Shown here: piece by piece, positions 63,106-64,000 of the stretch
How positions within the stretch are numbered: position 1 is the first letter of the stretch
How the letters are laid out: every line of letters begins with the position of its first letter
NCBI GenBank assembly: GCA_020633725.1
Contig: JACKDC010000003.1
Span: forward strand, 496,001 to 560,000
Length of the DNA: 64,000 nucleotides
DNA from: Candidatus Latescibacterota bacterium
GTDB lineage: Bacteria; Krumholzibacteriota; Krumholzibacteriia; JACNKJ01
Reading direction: 5' to 3'
Made by a program: the position numbers and the translations under genes
Notes under the pieces: generated by a model
The model's database searches: none
The model's input: the letters and a program-made list of their open reading frames with translations, nothing else
What the model was told of the DNA's origin: nothing

Positions 63106-64000
63106 CTAATACAGCGACTTGATAGCGCTCATGCTCGTCTCCTGCGTCGTCACCGTATCGCAGTTCACCGGGAGGGCGCCGATGAGTTCGCCACAGGAGT
63201 TGTTGGCTGGCGCGCAGGGCGAGTCACTCTGCAGGTAGTAGTTCCCGCTACCCGGAATGCCGCAAAACTGTGGGTCAGCTTCGATGTTGCCGTTCACGCC
63301 GAGTTGATCAGCGTAGCTATCGACCCATGCATCGCCCGCAGAGGAGTATATGTTGCAGCACTCGAAGCTGGGAACCGCGCTGGCCCAGCCATATGCCTTC
63401 ATGCCCTCGGTGACGATGAAGAGGGAGTTGATTATCTGAGGATCGACTCCCCCGCTGAGAATGGCGCTGTCGTAGGGTGTCCCGAGCGCTACGAAGGTCG
63501 ACTGGGACACCAGGAGTGTCTCGCTCGGACCCATGTGGATTTCCGAGATGGAGCTTATGTTTGACGCGGCGGTCACAACCAGACATCCGACCATATCCAG
63601 AGAACCTCCACCACCAATGCACGAAGCAAAATACCCGCCTCGGTTTTCCATGAATAGCGTGCCATCAGCGTGTACGGAGGCGCTGTTCAGCGCGTAGATT
63701 GCACCCGCGACACCGTAAGTCCAGTTCCCAACGAACTCGCTGTCGACGATATCGACAGCCGACCTGTTGGCGAATATCGCTCCGCCGGAGCCGCCGAGAT
63801 TGTGGTCAGCGCAGTTGTCGAAGAACAGGCAGCCTTCGATCCCAAGGGTAGACAGGTAGCATGCGATGGCGCCTCCCTCGCCCCCCCCATCAAGGGCCCC
63901 CGTGCCCTGATTCGCGTGGAACTCGGAGGCCATGATCTCGAGGGTCGCACCTTCGGCATAGATCGCCCCGCCTTTGTCTCCCCCGAAGTCTTCCTCAAAC
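63106..64000 (-). CDS. Parallel beta-helix / polymorphic-membrane-protein-like repeat protein (5' end outside window)
   Basis: The frame is open to the right edge, so the N-terminus is missing; about 298 residues are seen. Short repeats of the GGAIxxxxS and FxxNxx type (GGDKGGAIYAEGATLEIMASEFHANQG, GGAIACYLSTLGIEGCLFFDN, GGAIFANRSAVDIVDSEFVGN, GAIYALNSASVHADGTLFMEN) indicate a right-handed beta-helix like Chlamydia Pmp proteins. The end (DPQFCGIPGSGNYYLQSDSPCAPANNSCGELIGALPVNC) matches the usual cap of such proteins. The DNA is clearly AT-richer (sampled lines 53-57% GC) than the window. No sorting domain follows the cap. Confidence 0.82.
   Translation of the reverse strand, partial: FEEDFGGDKGGAIYAEGATLEIMASEFHANQGTGALDGGGEGGAIACYLSTLGIEGCLFFDNCADHNLGGSGGAIFANRSAVDIVDSEFVGNWTYGVAGAIYALNSASVHADGTLFMENRGGYFASCIGGGGSLDMVGCLVVTAASNISSISEIHMGPSETLLVSQSTFVALGTPYDSAILSGGVDPQIINSLFIVTEGMKAYGWASAVPSFECCNIYSSAGDAWVDSYADQLGVNGNIEADPQFCGIPGSGNYYLQSDSPCAPANNSCGELIGALPVNCDTVTTQETSMSAIKSLY

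Overview
The window is about 70% GC and densely coded. It looks like one chromosomal contig from a Gram-negative bacterium of the FCB type, close to lineages such as Eisenbacteria, Krumholzibacteriota or Latescibacterota. The evidence for this placement is indirect. Six predicted exported proteins end in the same short C-terminal beta-sandwich (FlgD-Ig / type IX-like sorting domain: a PNPFNP-type start, a WDGRD-type core and a final hydrophobic-K/R tail), and there is a DUF5916 outer-membrane barrel and several lipoproteins. No phage, IS element, CRISPR array or rRNA operon was seen.

Region 1 (1-16970, minus strand) is the translation/transcription super-cluster. In transcription order it reads: promoter, tRNA-Thr(UGU), tRNA-Tyr, tRNA-Gly, tRNA-Thr(GGU), tuf, rpmG, tRNA-Trp, secE, nusG, rplK, rplA, rplJ, rplL, rpoB, rpoC, then a new promoter with rpsL, rpsG, fusA. 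The first 20 bases of the window repeat the tuf leader exactly, so a second tuf copy very probably begins just outside the left edge.

Region 2 (17.0-23.0 kb, minus) holds ddl-btpA-cysS, a coupled membrane protein/NFACT-R/PPK2 operon, and a DinB-like gene. Region 3 (23.0-24.1 kb) holds a broken gene of the DUF222-like/HNH nuclease type, with a frameshift and no HNH domain, marked by GC palindromes. Copies of the palindrome core lie only between about 20 and 28.4 kb.

Region 4 (24.1-37.0 kb) mixes secreted proteins (S8 protease, DUF5916 barrel, BNR-type protein, an unknown sorting-domain protein) with a CDF transporter/MEMO-like/DinB operon, a gamma-glutamyltransferase and another DinB protein. 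Region 5 (37.0-46.7 kb) holds gltX with a fused ispDF, a second S8 protease, a Kelch lipoprotein and a fused acyl-CoA mutase, IcmF. Region 6 (46.7-57.3 kb, minus) holds a beta-propeller surface protein coupled to a small exported protein, then small metabolic and stress genes: GNAT, two VOC proteins, a thioesterase, an HD protein, YciH/SUI1, DinB, an FGE-sulfatase/hydrolase fusion, a hydrolase, DUF3566 and radA. Region 7 (57.3-64.0 kb) holds two paralogous repeat lipoproteins, a heparinase II/III-like secreted enzyme, and the end of an AT-richer parallel beta-helix protein that runs off the right edge.

Three architectural habits recur. Neighbouring genes often overlap by exactly 4 nt (ATGA or GTGA; ten cases). 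A recurrent extended -10 element of the form TGC-TANNNT lies before many genes, and in radA and ispDF it sits so close to the ATG that the transcripts may be leaderless. Strong GC hairpins without long U-tracts often follow stop codons. All names rest on reading protein motifs by eye; no database search was run.
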